A stretch of DNA of 64,000 bases from assembly GCF_019397265.1 (NCBI RefSeq), contig NZ_CP068985.1:806001-870000 (forward strand), in the 5' to 3' direction. The position numbers and the translations under genes were made by a program. How positions within the stretch are numbered: the first letter of the stretch is position 1; the number at the start of each line of letters is the position of its first letter. This stretch comes from Nonomuraea coxensis DSM 45129 (GTDB taxonomy: Bacteria; Actinomycetota; Actinomycetes; Streptosporangiales; Streptosporangiaceae). Below, piece after piece: positions 56,582 through 64,000 of the stretch. The notes under the pieces were generated by a model, which saw only the letters and a program-made list of their open reading frames with translations, had not been told where the DNA came from and did not search any database.

Positions 56582-57280
56582 ATGCTGGTGGCAAGACGGC
56601 AAAGTGGGGTGCGGCCGGTGCTCAGGGTCAGGCGTGTCACGTACGCGGGAGCTCTCGTCATCGTAGGTCTGACCGGCTGCACAGCCTCGGCCGAGACCGA
56701 ACCCACGGCAACCCCGACGGCCTCAGCGACGGGCACGCCGTTAACCAGCGCCACGGGCACCCCTGCGCCCACCGGCACCAGGCCCAGCATCCAGGTGCAG
56801 CTCAACCCCGACCGGGTCACCGCGGGCCAGACCAACACGGTGTGGATCCTCGCCAACTGCCCCGTCCCCACCGGCGGCCCCGCGCACACCGGCACCGCCA
56901 CGTCCCGTGCCTTCGTCAGCGGCGCCACGCTCAACCCCGTGCCCTCCGGGGCCAGCTCCCCGACCCCCACCCGCGCGGCGGCCGGCTCGCCCTGGGTGCG
57001 CGGCTCCGCGCAGGTCTCAGGAACGGTCCCGCGCGGCACCTACACCGTCAGCGTCAAGTGCGACGGCACCAACGACGCCGGCAGCGCGCGGCTGCGCGTC
57101 GTCGCCGGCGAGGCGCTGCCCACCCACGTGCCGACCCGGGCGCCGCGCGCGGGCGGCGGCGGCACCTACGCCAAGGACATGGACGACGACTCCTCCATCC
57201 CCTTCGGCCCGGCGGGCGTGCTGATCGGCCTCGCGGCCGTCGCGGGCATCGGCTGGGCGGTCAAGCGGCGCAAGGCGTAG
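56582..57280 (+). CDS. Lipobox surface protein with C-terminal membrane anchor
   Basis: The 232-residue protein from ATG 56582 has an N-terminal signal with a lipobox (LTGC, Cys33), a Thr/Pro/Ala-rich linker (about 35-68) and a beta-sandwich-like domain (about 69-175) with Cys93 and Cys160. A second linker and a C-terminal hydrophobic segment with KRRKA tail (208-232) follow. That end looks like a sortase sorting signal, but no LPxTG or LAxTG motif is present. The start is uncertain (GTG 56609 is an alternative). A sortase gene follows after three bases, so it is the likely substrate. Confidence 0.65.
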   Translation: MLVARRQSGVRPVLRVRRVTYAGALVIVGLTGCTASAETEPTATPTASATGTPLTSATGTPAPTGTRPSIQVQLNPDRVTAGQTNTVWILANCPVPTGGPAHTGTATSRAFVSGATLNPVPSGASSPTPTRAAAGSPWVRGSAQVSGTVPRGTYTVSVKCDGTNDAGSARLRVVAGEALPTHVPTRAPRAGGGGTYAKDMDDDSSIPFGPAGVLIGLAAVAGIGWAVKRRKA

Positions 57281-57283
57281 ACG

Positions 57284-57823
57284 ATGGCGCGACCTGGACG
57301 GGTCGTCGTCGCGGGGGTCGTCACGGGGCTGGTGCTGTTCGCCTTCGGCAAGGAGGTCGGGCAGCAGGCGACCACGCCCGCCGCGAACGTCGTGCCCGAG
57401 AGCCTCGACATCCCCTCACTCGACCTGGAGGCCCCGCTCATGAAGCTGGGCCTCGCCAAGAACGGCGACGTCGAGCTGCCGCCGTACGAGAAGCCCAAGA
57501 CGGCCGGCTGGTACGAGGGCAGCGCCGTGCCCGGCGAGAAGGGCGCCTCGGTCATCATCGGCCACGTGGACACCAAGACCGCCCCCGCCGTGTTCTACAA
57601 GCTCAAGGACCTGCGCAAGGGCCAGACCGTCAAGGTGCGGCGCAGCGACGGCAAGACGGTCACGTACAAGGTGGACGCGATCGAGCAGGTGCACAAGGAC
57701 AGCTTCCCCACCCGCCGGGTCTACCTGGAGGACGGGCTGAGGCTGGTCACCTGCGGCGGCACGTTCGACCGCGCGCGTGGCGAGTACCTCGACAACGTCA
57801 TCGTCTACGCTTCCCGGGTATGA
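57284..57823 (+). CDS. Class F-like sortase
   Basis: Sortases cut sorting signals and attach proteins to the cell wall. The 179-residue protein has an N-terminal membrane helix (about 7-21) and the catalytic triad H94 (IIGHVD), C157 (LVTCGG) and an Arg at 163 or 165. The short size and the GHVDT and TCGGTFD motifs fit class F, common in actinobacteria. It begins three bases after the lipobox surface protein, which suggests a dedicated enzyme-substrate pair. Confidence 0.85.
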   Translation: MARPGRVVVAGVVTGLVLFAFGKEVGQQATTPAANVVPESLDIPSLDLEAPLMKLGLAKNGDVELPPYEKPKTAGWYEGSAVPGEKGASVIIGHVDTKTAPAVFYKLKDLRKGQTVKVRRSDGKTVTYKVDAIEQVHKDSFPTRRVYLEDGLRLVTCGGTFDRARGEYLDNVIVYASRV

Positions 57824-57966
57824 GCCGTGCGCAGGGCGTGGTCGCGCTGGAGTGGCTGCGGCGGCGTACGGGCTGGGCGTGACCGGCGGGGCCGACGGCA
57901 TGACGGGCCGGGGGCCTACGGCGTTACGGGCGGGTGCGCGGTCCGCTGCCGGTAGGCTAATCAGTC

Positions 57967-58644
57967 GTGCTGGTCCTGGCCTTTGATACCGCGACACCCG
58001 CCGTCACCGCCGCGCTCCACGACGGCGAGCGGGTTCTCGCCGAGCACACGACGATCGACGCCCGGCGCCACGGCGAACTGCTCGCCCCCACCATCGAGCT
58101 CGTGCTGGCCGAGGCCCGCGCGACGCTCCGCGACGTGACCGCCGTCGTGGCCGGCAGCGGCCCCGGCCCCTACACCGGGCTGCGCGTCGGGCTCATGACC
58201 GCGCAGGGGCTCGCGACCACGCTCGGCGTCCCCGCCTACGGCGTCTGCACGCTCGACGCGCTCGCCTACGGCAGCGGCCTGACCGAGCCGTTCCTGGCCG
58301 CCACCGACGCGCGGCGCAAGGAGGTCTTCTGGGCCCGCTACGCCGACCTGCGCACCCGTCTCGACGGGCCGGCCGTCGACCGGCCCGCCGACGTCCCCGC
58401 CGACGGGCTGCCGGTCATCGGCGCAGGCGCCGACCTCTACCGCGGCGTGCTGGACGCCAAGGGCCACGAGGCGCCCCCCTATCCGTACGCGGGCTCGCTG
58501 GCCGCCCTCGCCGTCGAGCGGCTGGCCGCCGGCGCTCCGCTCGACCCGGCGCGCCCGATCTACCTGCGCCGCCCCGACGCCGTCGTGCCCGGCGCCCCGA
58601 AGAAGGTGCTCGCGCCCGGCGAGAGCGGGCGGGCGACGGCGTGA
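57967..58644 (+). CDS. tsaB: tRNA t6A synthesis protein TsaB
   Basis: TsaB is the inactive TsaD-like partner needed for t6A synthesis. GTG 57967 gives 225 residues. Family motifs are LAFDTATPAVTAAL and GSGPGPYTGLRVGL. A TAGGCT (57953-57958) before the start could be a -10 box. rimI follows after ten bases. Confidence 0.93.
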   Translation: MLVLAFDTATPAVTAALHDGERVLAEHTTIDARRHGELLAPTIELVLAEARATLRDVTAVVAGSGPGPYTGLRVGLMTAQGLATTLGVPAYGVCTLDALAYGSGLTEPFLAATDARRKEVFWARYADLRTRLDGPAVDRPADVPADGLPVIGAGADLYRGVLDAKGHEAPPYPYAGSLAALAVERLAAGAPLDPARPIYLRRPDAVVPGAPKKVLAPGESGRATA

Positions 58645-58654
58645 GGCGGCAGAC

Positions 58655-59104
58655 ATGGTGACGTTGCGGCCCATGACCGTCGCCGACCTGCCCGCGGTCA
58701 TGGCGATCGAGCGGGCCACGTTCCCGCTCGACGCCTGGAGCGAGGGCATGATGCGCGGCGAGCTGGACGACATGCCGCGCACCCGCCACTACGTGGTGGC
58801 CCTGGTCGAGGACGAGATCGTCGCCTACGCCGGGCTCGCCGCCGCCTCCGACCAGGCCGACGTGCAGACCATCGCGGTGCTCGACAAGCACCAGGGGCGC
58901 GGCATCGGCAGCGCCCTGCTGACCGAGCTGCTGGCCGAGGCCCGGCGCAGGGGAGCGCGCGAGATGTTCCTGGAGGTCCGCGCCGACAACCCGCGCGCCC
59001 AGTCGGTCTACCGGCGCTTCGAGTTCGAGGAGATCGGCACCCGCCGCCGCTACTACGACGACGGCACCGACGCGATCATGATGAGAAGGAAGCTGGATGG
59101 CTGA
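58655..59104 (+). CDS. rimI: Ribosomal protein S18-alanine N-acetyltransferase RimI
   Basis: RimI is a GNAT acetyltransferase that modifies N-terminal Ala of S18 and other proteins. The 149-residue product has the acetyl-CoA motif QGRGIGSAL and the C-terminal [20 protein letters not shown]. Location between tsaB and tsaD is typical. Its end overlaps tsaD by eight bases. Confidence 0.92.
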   Translation: MVTLRPMTVADLPAVMAIERATFPLDAWSEGMMRGELDDMPRTRHYVVALVEDEIVAYAGLAAASDQADVQTIAVLDKHQGRGIGSALLTELLAEARRRGAREMFLEVRADNPRAQSVYRRFEFEEIGTRRRYYDDGTDAIMMRRKLDG

Positions 59105-60128
59105 CGAACCCCTGGTGCTCGGCATCGAGACGTCCTGTGACGAGACCGGCATCGGCATCGTGCGCGGCCACACGCTGCTGGCCAACACCATCGCCTCCAG
59201 CATGGACGAGCACGCCAGGTTCGGCGGCGTGGTGCCCGAGGTCGCCTCGCGCGCCCATCTGGAGGCCATGACGCCCACCGTGGAGGCGGCGCTGGCCGCG
59301 GCCGGGCTGCGCTTCACCGACATCGACGCCGTGGCCGTCACCGCCGGGCCAGGACTCGCGGGGGCGCTGCTGGTCGGCGTGGCGGCGGCCAAGTCGTACG
59401 CGCTCGGGCTCGGCGTCCCGCTCTACGGCGTCAACCACCTGGCCGCGCACGTGGCCGTGGACGAGCTGGAGCACGGGCCGCTGCCCAAGCCGTGCATCGC
59501 CCTGCTGGTCTCCGGCGGGCACTCCTCGCTGCTGCTCGTGCCCGACGTGACCGGCGACGTCATCTCGCTCGGCTCGACCGTCGACGACGCGGCGGGCGAG
59601 GCGTTCGACAAGGTGGCGCGGGTGCTGGGGCTGCCGTTCCCCGGCGGGCCGCACATCGACCGGGCCGCCCGCGACGGCTCCGGCAGCGCCGTCGCGTTCC
59701 CGCGCGGCAAGATCGACGACGGCACGCTCGACTTCTCCTTCTCCGGGCTCAAGACCGCCGTGGCGCGGTGGGTGGAGTCGCGCGAGGCGGCGGGGCAGAG
59801 CGTGCACGTGCCCGACGTGGCCGCCTCCTTCCAGGAGGCCGTGGTCGACGTGCTGACCCGCAAGGCGCTGCAGGCGTGCCGCAAGTACGGGGTGTCCGAC
59901 CTGCTCATCGGCGGTGGCGTGGCGGCCAACTCGCGGCTGCGGGCGCTGGCCCAGGAGCGCTGCGACGCCGCCGGGGTGCGGCTGCGGGTGCCGCGGCCGG
60001 GGCTCTGCACCGACAACGGGGCGATGGTGGCCGCGCTGGGCTCCGACCTGATCGCGGCCGGGGTCGCGCCGTCCAGCCTGCAGATCCCGGCCGACTCGTC
60101 CCTGCCGATCACCACCGTCCACGTCTGA
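59097..60128 (+). CDS. tsaD: tRNA N6-threonylcarbamoyladenosine transferase TsaD
   Basis: TsaD transfers the threonylcarbamoyl group to A37 of tRNA. The 343-residue product has [14 protein letters not shown], the metal-binding NHLAAHVA and [11 protein letters not shown] motifs, and [11 protein letters not shown] near the C terminus. It overlaps rimI and ends the t6A cluster. Confidence 0.95.
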   Translation: MADEPLVLGIETSCDETGIGIVRGHTLLANTIASSMDEHARFGGVVPEVASRAHLEAMTPTVEAALAAAGLRFTDIDAVAVTAGPGLAGALLVGVAAAKSYALGLGVPLYGVNHLAAHVAVDELEHGPLPKPCIALLVSGGHSSLLLVPDVTGDVISLGSTVDDAAGEAFDKVARVLGLPFPGGPHIDRAARDGSGSAVAFPRGKIDDGTLDFSFSGLKTAVARWVESREAAGQSVHVPDVAASFQEAVVDVLTRKALQACRKYGVSDLLIGGGVAANSRLRALAQERCDAAGVRLRVPRPGLCTDNGAMVAALGSDLIAAGVAPSSLQIPADSSLPITTVHV

Positions 60129-60168
60129 TCCCAGCCCTTCTGCGGAGGGCATTCCCGCGGTGAGGGCT

Positions 60169-60226
60169 CGCCCCCTGAGAGGCCCCCTTCTGCCGGAGGG
60201 ACCTTCTCTTCCGGCACGAGGGGGCG
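60169..60226. terminator. Nested terminator between tsaD and the coiled-coil gene
   Basis: An outer stem (CGCCCCCT 60169-60176 with AGGGGGCG 60219-60226) encloses an inner TGCCGGA/TCCGGCA hairpin (60191-60197 with 60210-60216). It lies between convergent genes. Confidence 0.55.
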
Positions 60227-60229
60227 GGG

Positions 60230-62179
60230 TCAGTCCTTGGTACGGGTGGGGCGGAGGAGGGCCTCGGCCAGGGCCAGCATGGTCTCCTCCAGCGCGCCCA
60301 GGCGCCTGGTGAGGTCGGCGCCGACCGGCTCGACGATGCCGGTGACCGTGCGGGCCAGCTCGTCCCGGTCGGGCCGCGAGCCCACCAGCTCGGTCAGCGC
60401 GTCGGCGGCGGCCGTCAGGCGTTCGGTCTGCTCGCCGGCCTGCGAGCCGAGCAGCTCCGGCAGCCCCAGGGACGCGGGCAGCCCGTCCACCCGGCGGCCG
60501 ACCGCGTCGATGCGGCCGTCGATGGCGTCGAGGTGCTCGCCGGCCTGCTCGGCGCGGGCGGTCAGCCCGGTGAGGTGGGCGTCGAACCCGTTGAAGCGCG
60601 TGTCGAACCCGTCGAAGCGGCCGCTCAGGTGCTCCTCGGCCTCCCCCAGCCGCTCGTCGAGCGCGTCGAACTGGGTGTCGAGCTTGTTGAAGCGGCCCTC
60701 GCTACGGTTGGCGGTCTCGCCGATGCGCTGGTCGGCGGCAGCGACCCGCTCGTCGAGGGCGGTGAAGCGGCCGTCGATGCGGGTGTCGAGCGCGTCGAAG
60801 CGGTCGTCGTGCCGGCCCAGGTGGCCGTCCACCGTGCCGAGGCGCTTGTCGAGCGCGCCGAGCTGGCCGTCCATGTGGGTGAGCCGCTTGTCGACGCCGC
60901 TCATGCGGCCGTCGAGGCCGTCGAGGCGGGTGTCGATGTCGGCCATGCACTCCTCGGCCGACTCCAGCCGCGCGTCGAACCCGGTGAGCCGGGTGTCCAG
61001 GCCGACCAGCCGGCCCTCGACCCGGTCGAGCCGGACGTCCACGCCTTCGAGCCGGACGTCCACGGCTTCGAGGCGGGCGGCCAGGCGCTGCTCGCTCTCG
61101 GCGAGCTGCACGGCGAGGCGCTGCTCGCTCTCCCCGAGTTGTACGGCGAGGTGCTGGTCGGTCTCGTCGAGGCGGGTCGTGAGGCGCTGCTCGATCGCGG
61201 CGAGGTGGCCGTCGAGGCGTTCGTCGGTCTCCCGCAGGCGGGCGGTGACCCGCGCGTCGGTCTCCTCCAGGCGGGCGGTGAGCCGCCTGCCGGTCTCCTC
61301 GACGTCGGCGGCGGTCTCGTAGAGCTTGCCGGTGAGGCGCTGGTCGGTCTCGTCGAGCCGGGCGGTGAGGACACGGCCGGTCTCGTCGAGCCGCGCGGAC
61401 AGGTTGCGGTCGGTCTCGTCGAGCCGCGCCGAGAGGTTGCGGCCGGTCTCCTCCAGCCGGGCCGCGCCGTCGTCGAGGCGCGCGCCGAGACGCTGCTCGA
61501 CGGCCTCGACCTGGCCGGAGAGCCGCTCGGCGGTGCCGGCCAGCCGGTCGTTGACGCCCTCGGACAGCTCGCCGACGACCGCCTCCACCCGGTCGGTACG
61601 GGAGCTCAGCTCGGCCACCGACCTGTCGAGCCTGGTGAAACGGCCGGCGGCGGCCTCCATGCCGGCGTGCAGACCGGCCAGCATGTCGGCGAAGTCGGTC
61701 ATCCCCTTGGTGATGCCGTCGGTGGTCTCCAGCACGGCCTGCAGCCGCCTGAGCGCCTCGTCGACGCTGTCGCCCACGGTGCCGAGGTCGGCCCAGAGGC
61801 CCGGCAGCTCGGACACCGGGGCGACGCGCGCGTCCACGTGGCCCAGCCGGTCGCCGACGGCGTCGACGTGGTCGCGTACGGCCTCGACGTGCTGTGCCAG
61901 CCCTTCCGCCCACATCGGGGGCTTGGCGGAGATGTCCTCCAGCCGCCCGTTGACCGACTCCAGGGCGCCGCTGAGGCCGCCCAGCTCGCGTTCGCGCACC
62001 TCACGCAGCAGCCACTCCATGCCTTCGAGCCGCTGGCGGATCTCGTCGAGGACGGCTCCCTGCGTGCGCTGCTCGTAGACGTGGTCCTGTGACGCGCGGT
62101 TGAGCAGGTCTCGCATCCTCTCGGAGACGTTCGTGTAGCCCCCTGTCGTGAGAAGGGTCGTGTGGTTGGAATTGTCCAC
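60230..62179 (-). CDS. Coiled-coil protein with 11-residue then 7-residue repeats
   Basis: I do not recognise this 649-residue protein as a known family. It has no membrane helix. Residues 241-368 are 11-residue repeats (consensus RLDETDxxLTA, about eleven copies with one 18-residue stutter at 285-302). Residues 369-466 are 7-residue repeats (consensus RLxGxDx, at least thirteen). Further coiled coil runs to about 565, and flanking N- and C-terminal regions are also helical. This hendecad-to-heptad layout recalls actinobacterial cytoskeletal proteins such as Scy and FilP, so a filament or scaffold role is possible. It is a single minus-strand gene. Confidence 0.7.
   Translation of the reverse strand: MDNSNHTTLLTTGGYTNVSERMRDLLNRASQDHVYEQRTQGAVLDEIRQRLEGMEWLLREVRERELGGLSGALESVNGRLEDISAKPPMWAEGLAQHVEAVRDHVDAVGDRLGHVDARVAPVSELPGLWADLGTVGDSVDEALRRLQAVLETTDGITKGMTDFADMLAGLHAGMEAAAGRFTRLDRSVAELSSRTDRVEAVVGELSEGVNDRLAGTAERLSGQVEAVEQRLGARLDDGAARLEETGRNLSARLDETDRNLSARLDETGRVLTARLDETDQRLTGKLYETAADVEETGRRLTARLEETDARVTARLRETDERLDGHLAAIEQRLTTRLDETDQHLAVQLGESEQRLAVQLAESEQRLAARLEAVDVRLEGVDVRLDRVEGRLVGLDTRLTGFDARLESAEECMADIDTRLDGLDGRMSGVDKRLTHMDGQLGALDKRLGTVDGHLGRHDDRFDALDTRIDGRFTALDERVAAADQRIGETANRSEGRFNKLDTQFDALDERLGEAEEHLSGRFDGFDTRFNGFDAHLTGLTARAEQAGEHLDAIDGRIDAVGRRVDGLPASLGLPELLGSQAGEQTERLTAAADALTELVGSRPDRDELARTVTGIVEPVGADLTRRLGALEETMLALAEALLRPTRTKD
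60780..61460. repeat. Coding tandem repeats of the coiled-coil gene
   Basis: The DNA under residues 241-466 contains imperfect 33-base units (about 61075-61460) and 21-base units (about 60780-61075), matching the 11- and 7-residue protein repeats. Neighbouring 33-base copies near 61390-61440 are nearly identical, which suggests recent duplication. Confidence 0.7.
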
Positions 62180-62372
62180 CGAAAGGCTCCTTCGCTCGCC
62201 GGCGGTATGCCGCGCAGCGGTGGGATAGGTCCGGTTTGCACATGAAATGGCGAGAACGCGACAACCGCATCAGGGGGAGAACTCCCGCCCGCCAACCTTA
62301 GCCCCTCGATCAAGGTCCGGAAGCGCCGAATGGAAAGATCGTGGTTGACGGGAGATCGGGCGTTTTCCGTGG

Positions 62373-63548
62373 TCAGGCACCCGGGGAGGTGTCGCAGATG
62401 AAGGCATATGGGCGCTCCATGATGCGAGTCAGGATGATTACCGCTGACTTTTCCCCATTGAGCCGCAGGTCTGCCCGGAGCCGTTCGATGTCGAGAGCGG
62501 AGCCCCGCTTTTTGATGGTGACATTTCCGATCCGTCGCTCACGCAGCGCCGCCCGGAGTTTCTTCAGCGAGAACGTCATCACCTCGTCCACGGCGTAACG
62601 GGCGGCCCACGGGGTGTCGATCGGCTCGTCGGCCGCGATGTAGGCGATCTGCTGGTCGAGCAGCCGCCCGCCGACCAGGGCGGCCACCTCGCGCACCAGG
62701 TGCGCCCTGATGGCGGCCCCGTCGGGCTCGTAGACGTAACGGCCCAGCGCGCCCACCGGGGCGAGGCGCTCGGGGCCGGTGGCGGACAGGGTGTGGCCGC
62801 CGGGCAGCAGGGTGGCGCGGCGCATGGCACGGGTGCCCGGGCCGGTCCAGATGGTCGCCTCCTTGACCTCCCCCTTGTACGAGACCCACTCGGTCTCCGC
62901 CGACTCCGGCAGGTAGGAGTAGGGGATGCCAGGGGCGACCTTGACGCAGGCGCGACGGGCCCGCGCCACCAGGTCGAGCACCGTCGGCCACGGCGGCGAG
63001 TAGGCCAGCGGGTCGAACGTGCGCCCCCGCCCGGTGCGCCGGGCCGGGTCGGCGAAGAGCACGTCGTGGTCCTCGGGCCGCACCGCCCCCGCGTTGCCCT
63101 CGACCACGCTCACCCGGTCCGCGACGCCGAGCGCCTCGGCGTTCGCCCTGGCCACGGCGACGGTCAGCGGGTCGATGTCCACGGCGGTCACCGTGCAGCC
63201 GGCGCGCGCCAGTGCGACGAGGTCGCCGCCGATGCCGCAGCAGGCGTCGATCACGCGCGCCCCGGCCAGGCGGCGGGCGCGGTGCTCGGCGACCTCCTTG
63301 CGGGTGGACTGCTCCAGGCCGTGCGGGGTGAAGAACATCAGCCCGGCGTCCTCGCCGAACTTCGCCCGCGCCCGCTCGCGAAGGGCCGCCTGGGTGAGCG
63401 CGGCCGAGGTGAGCGCGGCGTCGTACGTGCGGCGCAGTCTCGTCGCGGCGGCGACCGGGTCGGCCCCCGTGGCGGTCAGCTCCCCGGCCTCGGCGAGCGC
63501 CTGCCGGCCGCGGGGGGTCAGGAGCTGTCGGAAGGCGTCGAGGTCCAC
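62373..63548 (-). CDS. SAM-dependent methyltransferase with THUMP-like domain
   Basis: The 391-residue protein has a helical N terminus (1-90), a Rossmann methyltransferase core with VIDACCGIGGDLVALA (motif I) and LFADPARR, and a C-terminal THUMP-like domain (about 300-391). Such proteins are conserved in actinobacteria and probably modify RNA, but the target is not known. The 193 bases between it and the coiled-coil gene hold nothing clear beyond a short GGGAG/CTCCC dyad at 62275-62286. Confidence 0.8.
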   Translation of the reverse strand: MDLDAFRQLLTPRGRQALAEAGELTATGADPVAAATRLRRTYDAALTSAALTQAALRERARAKFGEDAGLMFFTPHGLEQSTRKEVAEHRARRLAGARVIDACCGIGGDLVALARAGCTVTAVDIDPLTVAVARANAEALGVADRVSVVEGNAGAVRPEDHDVLFADPARRTGRGRTFDPLAYSPPWPTVLDLVARARRACVKVAPGIPYSYLPESAETEWVSYKGEVKEATIWTGPGTRAMRRATLLPGGHTLSATGPERLAPVGALGRYVYEPDGAAIRAHLVREVAALVGGRLLDQQIAYIAADEPIDTPWAARYAVDEVMTFSLKKLRAALRERRIGNVTIKKRGSALDIERLRADLRLNGEKSAVIILTRIMERPYAFICDTSPGA

Positions 63549-63559
63549 GTTGCCCGACG

Positions 63560-64000
63560 TTATCGCGTCGCGGAACCCCTCGTGACGCGGCCCGTGACGC
63601 CCTCGGAGGGGTCCTCGGCGGCGCAGGAGGGGGCGGGGGTGTCGCCCAGGGACAGCAGGAGCTTGCGGAGCAGAGCGGCCAGGGTGTCACGCTCGCCGGC
63701 GGGGAGCCCGGACAGCAGGCGGGTCTCGTGGGCCGCGTGCCGTCCGAGAACGTCGTCCGCCACGCGCCTGCCCTCGTCCGTGAGCCCGACGAACGTCATC
63801 CGCCGGTTGCCGGGGGCGGGCCACCGGTCGACGAGCCCGCGGTCGAGCAGGTGGTCGATGCGGTTGGTGAGCGCGCCCGGGCTCACCATGGCGGCGGCCG
63901 AGAGGTCCTTCATGCACATGCGGGCGTCCTCGGCGCGCAGGAGCGTGGCGAGCACGTCGAACTCCCACGCCTCCAGCCCGTGCTCGGACAGGAACTCCTT
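63560..64000 (-). CDS. MarR-family transcriptional regulator (partial)
   Basis: The frame is open to the window edge, so the N terminus is missing. The visible 146 residues start KEFLSEHGLEAWEFDVLATL and contain the winged helix (SAAAMVSPGALTNRIDHLLDRGLVDR, then GNRRMTFVGLTDEGR). The C-terminal dimer helices follow. The V at 63955 is a GTG codon inside the protein, not its start. It ends 11 bases from the methyltransferase start on the same strand and may be co-transcribed with it. Confidence 0.88.
   Translation of the reverse strand, partial: KEFLSEHGLEAWEFDVLATLLRAEDARMCMKDLSAAAMVSPGALTNRIDHLLDRGLVDRWPAPGNRRMTFVGLTDEGRRVADDVLGRHAAHETRLLSGLPAGERDTLAALLRKLLLSLGDTPAPSCAAEDPSEGVTGRVTRGSATR

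Noticed and set aside
57820..57882. 20-codon frame starting at the sortase stop
   Set aside because: It overlaps the stop by ATGA but is too short and lacks any recognisable feature.
60237..62092. Plus-strand frames opposite the coiled-coil gene
   Set aside because: They are repeat-driven shadows; the minus-strand reading shows regular 11- and 7-residue periodicity.

Overview
The window is high-GC (about 70%) actinobacterial chromosome. GTG and TTG starts are common, several genes overlap stop-to-start by 4 bases, and the gene order is the classical actinobacterial one: rplJ-rplL, a TetR gene, mkl, rpoB-rpoC, rpsL-rpsG-fusA-tuf, the S10 and spc ribosomal operons, secY-adk-map, infA-rpmJ-rpsM-rpsK-rpsD-rpoA-rplQ-truA, rplM-rpsI-glmM, coaA, acpS-nnr-alr and tsaE-tsaB-rimI-tsaD. 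The rplJ-rplL-TetR-mkl-rpoBC order also occurs in mycobacteria. Protein style and two EF-Tu substitutions suggest the Streptosporangiales (Nonomuraea, Streptosporangium or Planobispora type). That placement is inference. I see no insertion sequence, phage gene, tRNA, rRNA or CRISPR array.

Layout. 1-1343: L10 leader, rplJ, rplL and terminator. 1358-3215: divergent TetR regulator and DUF885-like metallopeptidase around a short inverted repeat. 3351-5550: Mce-type ATPase Mkl and two Mce-associated membrane proteins. 5826-13440: rpoB-rpoC with tandem promoters and a strong terminator. 13634-18231: rpsL-rpsG-fusA-tuf. 18433-28237: S10 and spc operons, with hairpins in the longer intergenic gaps. 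28363-31247: secY-adk-map. 31263-32196: a DUF1707 protein and an unknown secreted Tyr/Trp/Lys-rich protein. 32468-37252: infA to truA, including the 37-codon rpmJ.

37217-42123 holds three minus-strand genes: two paralogous membrane proteins, one with a cytoplasmic Pro-rich region of nearly 800 residues, and a CAP-domain protein. 42229-44769 is rplM-rpsI-glmM. 44857-48245 is a tightly overlapping minus-strand operon of two ABC ATPases and two ABC-2 permeases, followed by a DUF389 membrane protein, a 45-residue Cys/His protein and coaA. 50455-55997 carries a PhoX/DUF839-type secreted protein, acpS, nnr, alr and an alpha/beta hydrolase. 55994-60128 is the t6A cluster (tsaE, tsaB, rimI, tsaD), interrupted by a lipobox surface protein and a class F-like sortase. 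The end holds a 649-residue coiled-coil protein built of 11-residue then 7-residue repeats, a THUMP-like methyltransferase and a partial MarR regulator.

Most genes supply transcription and translation. The accessory insertions between housekeeping blocks are the least explained part: the paralogous membrane-protein pair, the surface protein plus sortase, the hendecad/heptad protein and the small Cys/His protein. The EF-Tu carries Ser and Ala at two positions linked to GE2270-type thiopeptide resistance.
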